Origin: Cognaticolwellia beringensis
GTDB taxonomy: Bacteria; Pseudomonadota; Gammaproteobacteria; Enterobacterales; Alteromonadaceae
Assembly: GCF_002076895.1 (NCBI RefSeq)
Contig: NZ_CP020465.1
Span: 2,418,001-2,482,000, forward strand
Direction: 5' to 3'
DNA: 64,000 nucleotides
Shown here: positions 45,037 through 53,551 of the stretch, in pieces
Layout: every line of letters begins with the position of its first letter
Numbering within the stretch: the first letter of the stretch is position 1
Program-made: the position numbers and the translations under genes
Notes under the pieces: generated by a model
Databases searched by the model: none
What the model was told of the DNA's origin: nothing
What the model saw: only the letters and a program-made list of their open reading frames with translations

Positions 45037-46095
45037 TTAATCTTCCTCTATATTTTTATCAGTCACATAACTTAATATTAAACCTTTAATCTCGTTGTTA
45101 GCGAACTGTATAGGTAGCACCTCTTTTTTGATTGCTCTTTTTGTGGATGGGCTTCTTCTAAGCGCGACTTCAAATAAACTAGCTACAGTAGATTTTGCTT
45201 CTAACGATTGAGCAGCGCTCCATGTAATTAATGCGGAGGCGGCTTCATATTGCCCCATATTAGCTAATGAACTTAAAGCAACATTAACTTTTTCTGTTGA
45301 ATCACTCGATAAGTGTTGAGTGATATTTGGCACTAAAGATTCTGTTTGGATTGTATTTAGAGCATTACGTGCAGCAATATTTTTTGCTGATTCCTTACTG
45401 TCGATATAGTCAAACAAGTATTGCACTTGTTCTCCTCTCGCATTTTTTGCAATGCTAGTTGCTAGCTCGTTTAGATAAGGGCTAGTATCACTACTTTCAG
45501 CATATGCTTGCTGTACTAACTCCGTAAAATCACCACTTCGGTTAAATCGTGAAATAGCTTTTTTAACCAAATAAACAGCTTCTGAACCTTGCCAGTTCTT
45601 AGTATTCACTACATCTAACATTAACTTACTTGCACTGGATGTATTTATTGCAGCCAATAAGCTAATGGTATATTCCACTAAACTGTCACCAAGTGGCGTT
45701 GATAATTCTGCATTATTTAGCTTATTCAATATATAGTTATAAATATCCCTATCATCAGTATTCCTCAAATAGGTGATAAGCGACTTTTCAAACTTAATAT
45801 CTACTACAGAACCATTACTAGCATTCTCCAACAACGTAGTAAGACCTTGCATGGCTGTTTCTGCATTTAGAAAAGTACTTTCATGCTTTTTTAAACTGTT
45901 CGACTTTGGCTTTTGGCTATTATCGACCTTTTGAAGCTTGGCCTTACTACTATGAGCAAGATTGGTTTTCTGGTCAGGTACATCTACAATTTCAGCCGTA
46001 TTTGAAGACGTTTCATTCTGAAAATTTCCTTCATCATACCAAATAGAATAAGCAATAAACACAATCAGAATTGTCGCAATAGCATAATATTTCAT
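45037..46095 (-). CDS. Membrane-anchored helical-repeat protein paired with the lipase
   Basis: I do not recognise this 352-residue protein. It has an N-terminal membrane anchor (about 2-20, YYAIATILIVFIAYSIWY), a low-complexity charged linker (about 25-75) and an all-helical domain with HEAT-like repeats (for example TQHLSSDSTEKVNVALSSLA). The start is the ATG 46093-46095, after GGAAA, and five bases separate it from the lipase stop. Anchor, linker and helical domain encoded directly after a secreted lipase recall lipase-specific foldases (Lif), but the Lif motif RxxFDY is absent. A chaperone role is therefore only a hypothesis. Confidence 0.65.
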   Translation of the reverse strand: MKYYAIATILIVFIAYSIWYDEGNFQNETSSNTAEIVDVPDQKTNLAHSSKAKLQKVDNSQKPKSNSLKKHESTFLNAETAMQGLTTLLENASNGSVVDIKFEKSLITYLRNTDDRDIYNYILNKLNNAELSTPLGDSLVEYTISLLAAINTSSASKLMLDVVNTKNWQGSEAVYLVKKAISRFNRSGDFTELVQQAYAESSDTSPYLNELATSIAKNARGEQVQYLFDYIDSKESAKNIAARNALNTIQTESLVPNITQHLSSDSTEKVNVALSSLANMGQYEAASALITWSAAQSLEAKSTVASLFEVALRRSPSTKRAIKKEVLPIQFANNEIKGLILSYVTDKNIEED

Positions 46096-46100
46096 GTTAG

Positions 46101-48521
46101 TTATTTCCACTCTAACGATTGATACAGGCCTTCAAATAACCAATTAATATCTGAAACTTGAGATGTTTCTTCAGTATGTAAAATGTTTTCAGCGCTTTGT
46201 GTACCAGCTTTAGTTATGGCGATACCTTCTTTTTCTAATAGGAAACTTAATTTTTGACTATACGATGGTACAATGCCATCACCAATAAGTGATGCTCTGG
46301 GTACTCCATTTTCGATATAACGAAGTGTATCTGGATGCGGATGGTCTCCACCAAACCATGCACCATAAGCATAAAGGTCATAGAAATCTGATAGGCCTGC
46401 CTCTTTGCTCAACACCCCAAATTTAGTTCCTTCATAAGCTAGCTGGCCTATAACAAGATTATTAATTAGAGCAACGTTTTCATTTAAAGCTTTAATATTG
46501 TCAGATTCTGGAGACAAAAAATTGATACTTGGAGCTTGCAACTCCATTTGATTTTCAAGTCCAATATCAAAACCAAAATAAGTTCGCGTTCCATTTAACA
46601 TTTCCATCACTTCCCAATTATCTTCACATTTATTGCCATCTTGGCGATAAACGCTTTTAGGTGTGCAATTATCATCCATGTATTTGTAGAAGCGCCCTAG
46701 CGGAGACCCTTGGTGGGGTGTACCCGAAGTAGCAAAGCCTTTTACTAGCGCTTTATTGACGACATTTGGGCTCTGCAAATAAGATCTTGCAGCTAAACCA
46801 CCACGACTGTGGCCAAATAAAAATAGTTCAACATCTTTGCCTAAATGTTCAACAATTCGAGCAATAGCGGATTCAACTTCAATTCCTAACCCTTCAAATG
46901 TTGTGTAGTCTCCATTACAACCTTCACTGCTATTACAGATTTTGTTATCTAAGCCTTGTGCAGAATAAGTTGTATCCCTGTCTAATGAACCAAACTCTAG
47001 ATTAAAGCAGCTAATGCCATCACTATTGCCGTCTAATACTGGTAAAGGATCATTATCTACGGTTAGTGCATAACACTGTCCATTAAAGAAACTATCATCG
47101 TTAACCATTGAATCCCACGTATCTGGACTAGAGGCTAAACCGTGCAATAACAGTATGGCTTTTTTGTAGACAATGTCAGATGTACTAGCAGATAAAGTGA
47201 AATTAGCATCTTGTTTTGACAACACACCTATAAAGTAAGTAGCTTCTTTCTCACTTCGAATGACACATTTTTCAGATTGACTATCACTTTTGTTGGAGCG
47301 ACATAGGTAATCAAATTTTGTTGGAAACTCTTCAGCAGTCACATATAAATCAACATCACCAGTTAGGTTGGTTAGTTCTATATTAAGTAAAACACTCTCT
47401 GGTGCGTTTATCGTAAAATATTGCCAATCATTATTCTTAATGTGGCTAGATATTACTTCTGTCAGGGTTGATGTCCCTGGGTTTAGTAATGTGTTGAATT
47501 CTGCTGTGTAAGGAGAAGGATCTTCTTCATTGAGGATACCGTCACCGTCAATATCAGGATCGCTATTGTTGCCAACATCATCACTATCCAAATCTTCCCA
47601 CTCTGTTATATCAAAGGGAAAAGCATCCAGCTCATTCTCAATATTGTCACCGTCGATATCAGTATCAGTATTATTCCCAATACCATCATAATCTAAATCG
47701 AGCCACTCTGTTGGTTCATATGGAAATGCGTCATCATCATTTAAAAAAGAATCCCCATCTATATCGGCATCATCCGGATCAGCAATACCATCTAAATCTG
47801 TATCGCCTGCCAGTTCGCCTTGGCTATCACGCATGACATATGTGCCACTTTCACCCCTATTTTTAATTCCACTATATACTTTTATCAAACCGATGATAAT
47901 ACCTGGATTTTCACCAAAGTTATTTAACTGCTCTGTCGTTTCAGGCATCAGCGAAAGTCTTACTAGGTCAGCCGCTACTTCAGCAAGGTAGGTATTTTGA
48001 GTAGCAATAAAGTCTTCAGATAAATTTTCAGTTACAGCACCTATAGCTAACCCTATCTGAGCTTTCGCACCATTGATATTACCCAGTTCATGTTCTTTCA
48101 TATAAATTAAAGTCGTTAAAGGTGTTATGACACTTACACCTTTAGGCGACGCTAAAACAAAGTCTTGTTCTACGGTTCGGTTTAAAGACTCATCGAAAGT
48201 TTTTCCCGCTTCGGCTATAGCAAGCAAGCTATAATCTGTTGGAGTAAGTTTTGAAGAAAATGTAAGTTCTGCAATTCCTTTATTAGCTGTTTCAGCACTA
48301 GGCTCATCTGCATCTTTTAAACCATTTCCATTCAAATCAAGCCAAACTGTTGCGGCTCGCAGGTATCCATCTATGACAGTTACTTTATATGTTTGGTTTG
48401 TCGGCTGAATTGGCTCTGGCTGTTTGTTTTGGTCGGAAGTACTAGAACCTCCACCACAGGCAACTAGAAAAGACGTGATAAAAAATACAAATATAGAATG
48501 AAAATAAGTACGACCTGTCAT
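46101..48521 (-). CDS. Modular lipase-like lipoprotein (TSP3, PPC and alpha/beta-hydrolase domains)
   Basis: The 806-residue product has a lipobox LVAC with Cys22, so it should be lipidated. An N-terminal region (about 45-230) is followed by calcium-binding thrombospondin type-3 repeats (about 238-338, many DxDxDG), a bacterial pre-peptidase C-terminal domain (about 355-447) and an alpha/beta hydrolase from KKAILLLHGLASSPDTWD with the nucleophile elbow GHSRGG (Ser572). Many cysteines in the hydrolase part suggest disulfides. It probably acts on lipids or esters at the cell surface. AGGAGTCAAGG precedes the ATG. It leads a two-gene unit. Confidence 0.85.
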   Translation of the reverse strand: MTGRTYFHSIFVFFITSFLVACGGGSSTSDQNKQPEPIQPTNQTYKVTVIDGYLRAATVWLDLNGNGLKDADEPSAETANKGIAELTFSSKLTPTDYSLLAIAEAGKTFDESLNRTVEQDFVLASPKGVSVITPLTTLIYMKEHELGNINGAKAQIGLAIGAVTENLSEDFIATQNTYLAEVAADLVRLSLMPETTEQLNNFGENPGIIIGLIKVYSGIKNRGESGTYVMRDSQGELAGDTDLDGIADPDDADIDGDSFLNDDDAFPYEPTEWLDLDYDGIGNNTDTDIDGDNIENELDAFPFDITEWEDLDSDDVGNNSDPDIDGDGILNEEDPSPYTAEFNTLLNPGTSTLTEVISSHIKNNDWQYFTINAPESVLLNIELTNLTGDVDLYVTAEEFPTKFDYLCRSNKSDSQSEKCVIRSEKEATYFIGVLSKQDANFTLSASTSDIVYKKAILLLHGLASSPDTWDSMVNDDSFFNGQCYALTVDNDPLPVLDGNSDGISCFNLEFGSLDRDTTYSAQGLDNKICNSSEGCNGDYTTFEGLGIEVESAIARIVEHLGKDVELFLFGHSRGGLAARSYLQSPNVVNKALVKGFATSGTPHQGSPLGRFYKYMDDNCTPKSVYRQDGNKCEDNWEVMEMLNGTRTYFGFDIGLENQMELQAPSINFLSPESDNIKALNENVALINNLVIGQLAYEGTKFGVLSKEAGLSDFYDLYAYGAWFGGDHPHPDTLRYIENGVPRASLIGDGIVPSYSQKLSFLLEKEGIAITKAGTQSAENILHTEETSQVSDINWLFEGLYQSLEWK

Positions 48522-48874
48522 CCTTGACTCCTAAGAAAATAAATTTCAAGCTGATTCAGTATCCTTCAAACCAAACAAGCCCACTTGTTAAACAATTAGT
48601 TTATTATACAACCAACTGATAATACTTATTATTTTCCTTTATAGAACTTTAAATGTCAATCTTACGCAAATATCTAAAATAGAGAATAACCGATAATTTT
48701 TAGTTGAAAATAAGTTACAACATAGCAGTGCTTAGTTTAAGTACAGCTAAAGATTACAGGGATCCTTCAGGGTCAGGTACACTTTAAATCTTAATTAAGC
48801 CCAAATAACCTCAACATCAACGATAGTAATGAGCTGCGATCTTATTCTGTCTAATTGAAGTCGTACTTCATCGA
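48522..48874. other. 353-bp gap at the edge of the accessory stretch
   Basis: It carries the lipase promoter on the minus strand. At 48768-48787 it contains CAGGGTCAGGTACACTTTAA, a sequence resembling a tag I associate with the neighbourhood of small Y1 (RAYT-type) transposases. No transposase gene is present here. Confidence 0.35.
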
Positions 48875-49552
48875 TTAACTTCGCCACTTGCTGTTATTTA
48901 TTTCTGCGAGTAAAACTCCGTAGTCGGTAATTGACGGGTAGTCATTAAAAGCATTGTCTTCCTTTTTACTATCAGGGTTTGCCACGGCTAATATATGTGC
49001 AATGCCGTATTTTTTAGCCGAGTCTAGTATCACTAAACTGTCATCAACAAAAAGCGTGCTTTCTAAAGCAAAACCATGCTTTGCTTGTAATCGTTGCCAG
49101 AGTATTTGAGACTCTTTTGTGACACCAAATTCGTGTGTTGAGTAGAGCGTATCAAAATATTTATCTAACGATGTGCGTTCTATTTTTAGCGATAAACTAT
49201 CAGGATGAGCATTGGTAACAAGCACGATATCACGGCCAGATGATTTCAATGCAACTAGAAAGTCATGTGCATCAGAGCGTAATTGAATTAAGTGCTGAAT
49301 TTCACGTTTTAAGTCGGTTATTGAAAGTTGCGTTTGTTGAGCCCAATAATCTAAACAATACCAATCGATTGTTCCTGCTACTTTTGTATAGTGACTTAAT
49401 AAAGTTTTTTTCGCATTTTCTAAACTTACGCCGTGCAATTCACTGTAACGTTTGGGTAAATGGTGTAGCCAAAAATGGTTATCAAAATGTAAATCGAGAA
49501 TCGTACCATCCATATCCAGTAAAACGGTTGAAATTTTTGACCAATCAAGCAT
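48875..49552 (-). CDS. yrfG: GMP/IMP nucleotidase-like HAD hydrolase YrfG
   Basis: The 225-residue product starts MLDWSKISTVLLDMDGTILDL with HAD motif I (DMDGT), motif II in VLVTNAHP and motif III/IV in LFVDDSLVILDSAKKYG. E. coli YrfG dephosphorylates GMP and IMP. The start is the ATG 49550-49552, after AGGGA; the frame continues 27 codons without family features. In E. coli yrfG is next to hslR-hslO; here the gsp operon and the mer/lipase stretch lie between. It is divergent from nudE. Confidence 0.92.
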   Translation of the reverse strand: MLDWSKISTVLLDMDGTILDLHFDNHFWLHHLPKRYSELHGVSLENAKKTLLSHYTKVAGTIDWYCLDYWAQQTQLSITDLKREIQHLIQLRSDAHDFLVALKSSGRDIVLVTNAHPDSLSLKIERTSLDKYFDTLYSTHEFGVTKESQILWQRLQAKHGFALESTLFVDDSLVILDSAKKYGIAHILAVANPDSKKEDNAFNDYPSITDYGVLLAEINNSKWRS

Positions 49553-49724
49553 AGATTTTTCCCTAGGAGCACGTTTATTATAGGTTATCGTAATTAGATT
49601 AATTTTAGCTAGATTGCTATTATACCCAAGCATCTTGGTTATGTATTCAACGTTATCGTGCTATGGTTAATCTGTAGCTTTCTTCGATACATTTATCACT
49701 TAAGTTGTTGCAATAAAGGGCGTT

Positions 49725-50282
49725 ATGACAACAAAAAAAATACTACCTCAAATTACTGAGCGCATACAGGTCGCTAAAAGTCGTTTATTCACCATTGAGC
49801 AAATCGACTTAACCTTTTCCAATGGCGAAAAGCGTGAATATGAATGTTTGGCTGGTAAAGGCAGAGGCGCGGTGATGATCGTCCCTATGCTAGACAAACA
49901 TACCATGTTACTGGTGCGTGAATATTGTGGCGGCACCCACACTTATGAACTCGGTTTTCCAAAAGGGCTTATTGATGCCGGCGAAAGCGCGGTAGAGGCA
50001 GCCAATCGAGAATTAAAAGAAGAAGTTGGTTATGGTGCTAACAACATAAATTTAGTGCATACCGTTGCCATGGCTCCAGCATTTTTCGATGCTAAAATGA
50101 CTATATTCCTCGCTGAAGATCTCTATGCTGAAAAGCTACCTGGAGATGAGCCCGAAGATCTAGAATTAGTTCCATGGCCACTCGCGGATTATCGGCAGTT
50201 ATTGCAAGAACCAGATTTCAATGAGTCGCGTAGTATTGCCGCTTTGTTATTAGTAAAAGATCACTTAGGAGGTATTTTATGA
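49725..50282 (+). CDS. nudE: ADP compounds hydrolase NudE
   Basis: The 185-residue Nudix protein has the full Nudix box at 81-103 (GLIDAGESAVEAANRELKEE followed by VGYG). NudE hydrolyses ADP-ribose, Ap3A and NADH. Motifs LVREYCGGTHTYELGFPKG and APAFFDAKMTIFLA agree with NudE. It overlaps cysQ by four bases (ATGA), so the two are translationally coupled. Confidence 0.96.
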   Translation: MTTKKILPQITERIQVAKSRLFTIEQIDLTFSNGEKREYECLAGKGRGAVMIVPMLDKHTMLLVREYCGGTHTYELGFPKGLIDAGESAVEAANRELKEEVGYGANNINLVHTVAMAPAFFDAKMTIFLAEDLYAEKLPGDEPEDLELVPWPLADYRQLLQEPDFNESRSIAALLLVKDHLGGIL

Positions 50283-51103
50283 ACCAAGAAAGGTTATTGT
50301 CAGTAGCACTCGAAAGTGCCAAAAAAGCGGGCCAAGAAGTCTCTCGTTATTATAAAAATGGCAATTATACCGCCGAAATAAAAGACGATAACAGTCCAGT
50401 GACCAGTGCTGATATCGCTGCAAATGATATTTTAATGGATGAGTTAAAAAGGCTAACGCCCGATATTCCTATTATTTCTGAAGAAGTCGGGGCATTAGAC
50501 CTCGCCCAACGTAGCAAATGGACGCGCTATTGGTTGTTAGACCCTATTGATGGCACCGGTGAGTTTATTGCTGGCAGTGGCGACTTTGCCGTTAACGTGG
50601 CTTTAGTTGAGCATGGCTGGCCAAGTATTGGTGTTATTCATGCGCCTGACCATCAATTAACTTATTATGCGCAAAATAATTTGGGTGCCTTTAAAGAAAA
50701 CGATGCCGGTAGCCATAAAATACAAGTGGCGCAATATGATGGTCAACGACGTATTAAAGTGGCGATCAGCCGTCGCCAAGATATTAATTTAATGGGGCAG
50801 TACTTAAATAGTGGCTATGACTTTGACCACGTCGCTTTAGGTAGTTGCTCGCTAAAAAATTGTTTAATTGCCGAAGGCGGTGCTGATTGTTATTTACGTG
50901 TTGGACCCACAGGTGAGTGGGATACCGGCGCGAGTCATTGTATAATTGAGCAAGCTGGCGGTAGTATTATCGACAGTGAATTTAATCCGTTAACTTATAA
51001 TCAACGTGAGACTTTGATGCAGCCTGATTTTTTAACGTTAGGGAATAAAGAAATTCCTTGGCAAGAGATTATCAAACAGCATAGAGCAACACGCAACTTT
51101 TAA
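50279..51103 (+). CDS. cysQ: 3'(2'),5'-bisphosphate nucleotidase CysQ
   Basis: CysQ removes the toxic sulfate-assimilation product PAP, giving AMP. The 274-residue product has the inositol-monophosphatase-like metal site in LLDPIDGTGEFIAGSGDF (DPIDGT at 88-93) and EEVG at 68-71, and GEWDTGASHCIIEQAGG. GGAGG precedes the ATG inside the end of nudE. Both genes act on nucleotide by-products. Confidence 0.96.
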   Translation: MNQERLLSVALESAKKAGQEVSRYYKNGNYTAEIKDDNSPVTSADIAANDILMDELKRLTPDIPIISEEVGALDLAQRSKWTRYWLLDPIDGTGEFIAGSGDFAVNVALVEHGWPSIGVIHAPDHQLTYYAQNNLGAFKENDAGSHKIQVAQYDGQRRIKVAISRRQDINLMGQYLNSGYDFDHVALGSCSLKNCLIAEGGADCYLRVGPTGEWDTGASHCIIEQAGGSIIDSEFNPLTYNQRETLMQPDFLTLGNKEIPWQEIIKQHRATRNF

Positions 51104-51185
51104 TAAAACCTAAAAAAACAGATAACTCGCTAATTTGTTTTGGGTCTAAATATCAGGTGAAAGCCTAACAGACATGGAGTACATA

Positions 51186-51767
51186 ATGCGCCAAACAGCT
51201 TTAATTTTCATTACCTTACTTGTGGTTACAACAAGTTTACCTGCTTTAGCAGCATGGAAGCTCGACAATTCAAGTTCTCAACTTAACTTTATGTCAGTGA
51301 AAAAAGAGACTATTGCCGAGAATCATAGCTTTGCAAAGCTTTCGGGAGATATCGACGAGAACGCACAGGTGAATATTAGCGTTGATCTAGCCAGCGTAAA
51401 TACTAATATTGCTATTCGCGATGATCGAATGAAAAGTTTCGTTTTTGAAACGAGTAAATATAGTTCTGCAACTTTCACTACTGTGCTCGATAAATCATTA
51501 CTCAAAAGCTTAAAAGTTGGCGAAGATAAAAAGCTGAGTATTACTGGTAAAGTCGCTTTTCATGGTCAGCAACAACCGGTAACAATTGACGTGAATGTTG
51601 TTAAGTTAAGTGCAGACAAAATATTGGTGAACACGACAAAGCCATTTTTTATTCAAGCAGATGCTTTTGGTGTGGTAGCGGGCATTAATAAACTTAAAGA
51701 GTTAGCTTCTCTTCCGAGTATCAATTATGTGGTGCCGGTCAGCTTTTCAGTACTATTTACCCGTTAA
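51186..51767 (+). CDS. YceI-family periplasmic protein
   Basis: The 193-residue product has a signal peptide (cleavage LPALA-AW) and the YceI lipocalin-like fold with WKLDNSSSQLNFMSVKKETIAE and ITGKVAFHGQQQPV. YceI proteins bind polyisoprenoids in the periplasm. ATG at 51186 is chosen because GGAG lies seven bases upstream; another ATG four codons earlier is part of that site. It is 82 bp after cysQ and ends in a terminator. Confidence 0.92.
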   Translation: MRQTALIFITLLVVTTSLPALAAWKLDNSSSQLNFMSVKKETIAENHSFAKLSGDIDENAQVNISVDLASVNTNIAIRDDRMKSFVFETSKYSSATFTTVLDKSLLKSLKVGEDKKLSITGKVAFHGQQQPVTIDVNVVKLSADKILVNTTKPFFIQADAFGVVAGINKLKELASLPSINYVVPVSFSVLFTR

Positions 51768-51795
51768 ATAAACACGGTATTACAATTTATTAAAG

Positions 51796-51818
51796 GCACT
51801 TAATCAGTGCTTTTTTTT
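51796..51818 (+). terminator. Intrinsic terminator after the YceI gene
   Basis: GCACT/AGTGC with loop TAATC is followed by eight T. It also lies 20 bp before the convergent yheU stop. Confidence 0.9.
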
Positions 51819-51837
51819 GATCGATAAAATATCGTGT

Positions 51838-52074
51838 TTAAGAGGTTTCTTCAGCGTCTTCTATAAACTGATCTGCCGGTAGAATATTAACCGTTTCATG
51901 TAATTCAGAGTAAACTAAAAGTGCAGTACCTTGTTTTAATTGCTGATGTACTTGGGCTATTTTATCGTTTAGTGAAACATCCTCACTACCATATTCAGTA
52001 CCTTCTCTTAGGACAAAATTTTCGATAATGGCACTTAAGGTTTCGGTCGTTAATTGTTCTAATGGAATAATCAT
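51838..52074 (-). CDS. yheU: YheU family protein (UPF0270)
   Basis: The 78-residue protein starts MIIPLEQLTTETLSAIIENF and contains FVLREGTEYG, the hallmark of the UPF0270/YheU family. Its function is unknown. It overlaps yheT by four bases, the same pair as in E. coli. Confidence 0.94.
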   Translation of the reverse strand: MIIPLEQLTTETLSAIIENFVLREGTEYGSEDVSLNDKIAQVHQQLKQGTALLVYSELHETVNILPADQFIEDAEETS

Positions 52075-53042
52075 AAATAGCTCTTAAAAAACTCGGGTAT
52101 ACGTTGTTCTAGCCAAAATTGTGGCTTGAGAGGATTTTTGCCACTAATAAAACCGACATGGCCGCCACGAGCACTCACTTCAAATATCATCTGTTTCGGC
52201 AAAGTACTAATGGCTGTGGTGTTTACATGGCATAAAAAAGGGTCGTCAGTCGCATGTATGATTAAACATGGTGTGGTTATCTGTTTAAGCACTTCTCTTC
52301 CGCTCGATTGTCGATAGTAGTCGTTTGCATCAAGAAAGCCATTAATAGGGGCGGTAACCATTTGATCAAAATCACGAATAGAACGGACTTTATTTAAATG
52401 GTTTCTATCTATATTACTCAGTAAATTTGCATTTATTTTTTCAATCGTACTTGCTCTAAGCATATCTACTAAGTACTTTTGATAAACGCGAGAAAAACCT
52501 CGGTTAATTCTATTGCTGCAACTTGATAGGTCAAGTGGCGCACAAATTACACAGGCGGCTTGGTAGATGTTTTCTTTCTGTTCGGCTAAATATCTTGTTA
52601 ATACATTACCACCTAGTGAAAAACCAATAATTGCTTTTTTTGCTTGCGGGTAATTACTAGCAAGGTATTGACTGAAGAAGTCTACATCACAAGTCTGACC
52701 GCTATGATAGGATTTAGCCATGCGATTAGGTCGACCGCTGCAACCACGAAAATGCATTAAAACACCGACCCAGCCTTGCGCTTTAATAGCAGATAACATG
52801 CCTTTTGCATAATGGCTGTTTTTTGAGCCTTCTAAGCCATGTAATACTGCAACAATAGGGCGAGAACATGTTGGGTTGACCTGTTCGGTCCATGCTAAAT
52901 CTACGAAGTCGCCATCGGGTAACTCTAATGTTTCATTAGTGGTGCTAATAGAGTGACCACGCCTAAAAAACTTAGCGGCAATGGTTTGTAAGTGAGCGTT
53001 TTTTAGCCACCAAGCTGGACTGAAAGAACTTTTGGTAAACAT
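52071..53042 (-). CDS. yheT: YheT-type alpha/beta hydrolase
   Basis: The 323-residue product begins SFSPAWWLKNAHLQTIAAKFF, contains PIVAVLHGLEGSKNSHYA, the MHFRGCSGRPNR segment and the nucleophile elbow GFSLGGNVLTR with Ser142. It belongs to the YheT (AB-hydrolase 4) branch; the substrate is unknown. It is co-transcribed with yheU. The frame starts at an ATG directly before the SFSP segment. Confidence 0.94.
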   Translation of the reverse strand: MFTKSSFSPAWWLKNAHLQTIAAKFFRRGHSISTTNETLELPDGDFVDLAWTEQVNPTCSRPIVAVLHGLEGSKNSHYAKGMLSAIKAQGWVGVLMHFRGCSGRPNRMAKSYHSGQTCDVDFFSQYLASNYPQAKKAIIGFSLGGNVLTRYLAEQKENIYQAACVICAPLDLSSCSNRINRGFSRVYQKYLVDMLRASTIEKINANLLSNIDRNHLNKVRSIRDFDQMVTAPINGFLDANDYYRQSSGREVLKQITTPCLIIHATDDPFLCHVNTTAISTLPKQMIFEVSARGGHVGFISGKNPLKPQFWLEQRIPEFFKSYL

Positions 53043-53174
53043 AACGAAGTAATAGTGTGTAATACAAAAGTTTATTGTACGTTAAAACTTAGCTATTGCC
53101 CACTGTTAGGCAATGCCTAAACTCGGCACCTATTATAGCCAAGAAAGGTACTCAGCTAAGGGTAACAAGCTCAG

Positions 53175-53306
53175 TTATTTTATATCTTCACTAATTTGTT
53201 TTAAGAAGTAATAAACGTAAAAGCTACAAATGGCTAGTACAGTGGCTAGGCCAATAAATGAAATTATTACGACAGGGTCGTTCAATAGCATATCTACAAA
53301 ATTCAT
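53175..53306 (-). CDS. 43-residue DUF3149-type membrane protein
   Basis: The ATG at 53304-53306 follows TTGGAGTGAGTT and opens a 43-codon frame. The protein has NDPVVIISFIGLATVLAIC, one membrane helix (about 11-34), and a short charged end (KQISEDIK). The pattern DPV, helix, charged tail matches small DUF3149 proteins. Function is unknown. A CRP/FNR-like site lies about 65-75 bp upstream. Confidence 0.8.
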   Translation of the reverse strand: MNFVDMLLNDPVVIISFIGLATVLAICSFYVYYFLKQISEDIK

Positions 53307-53368
53307 AACTCACTCCAATAAGTCTCTTTGTTAAGCAACTATTATAAATAATAATCAAGGACTGCTTA

Positions 53369-53382
53369 TTGATGTAGATCAC
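53369..53382. promoter_or_regulatory. CRP/FNR-family-like site
   Basis: TTGATGTAGATCAC matches TTGAT-N4-ATCAA at 9 of 10 defined positions and also most of the CRP core TGA-N6-TCA. It lies between the DUF3149 gene and a possible small plus-strand transcript and could serve either. Confidence 0.4.
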
Positions 53383-53396
53383 GTTAAGCACTACTT

Positions 53397-53489
53397 ATGG
53401 TGACAGATGGTTACGAAGTTAGCGCTCAATTTCTAGCAGAGAGGAAAAATGATATGCCAATTGATTTGAAAGAATTTTATATGAGGTAA
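53397..53489 (+). CDS. Possible 30-residue small ORF
   Basis: A 30-codon frame (MVTDGYEVSAQFLAERK to the end YMR) runs from ATG at 53397 to a TAA directly before a hairpin with T-run. The first ATG has no good ribosome-binding site; an internal ATG at 53456 has AGAGGAAAA upstream but would give only ten residues. It could be a real small gene, or the 3' part of a small RNA, or chance. Confidence 0.2.
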   Translation: MVTDGYEVSAQFLAERKNDMPIDLKEFYMR

Positions 53490-53490
53490 A

Positions 53491-53524
53491 AAACCCGCTA
53501 ACGTATTGTGCGGGTTTATTTTTT
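53491..53524. terminator. Bidirectional terminator between the Sel1 gene and the DUF3149 region
   Basis: AAACCCGC and GCGGGTTT form an 8-bp stem around 11 bases, with T-rich sequence on both strands. On the minus strand it ends the Sel1-repeat gene; on the plus strand it would end any transcript of the 53397 region. Confidence 0.85.
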
Positions 53525-53551
53525 ATTTCAGGATTTTTTTAGAAGTTAGCC

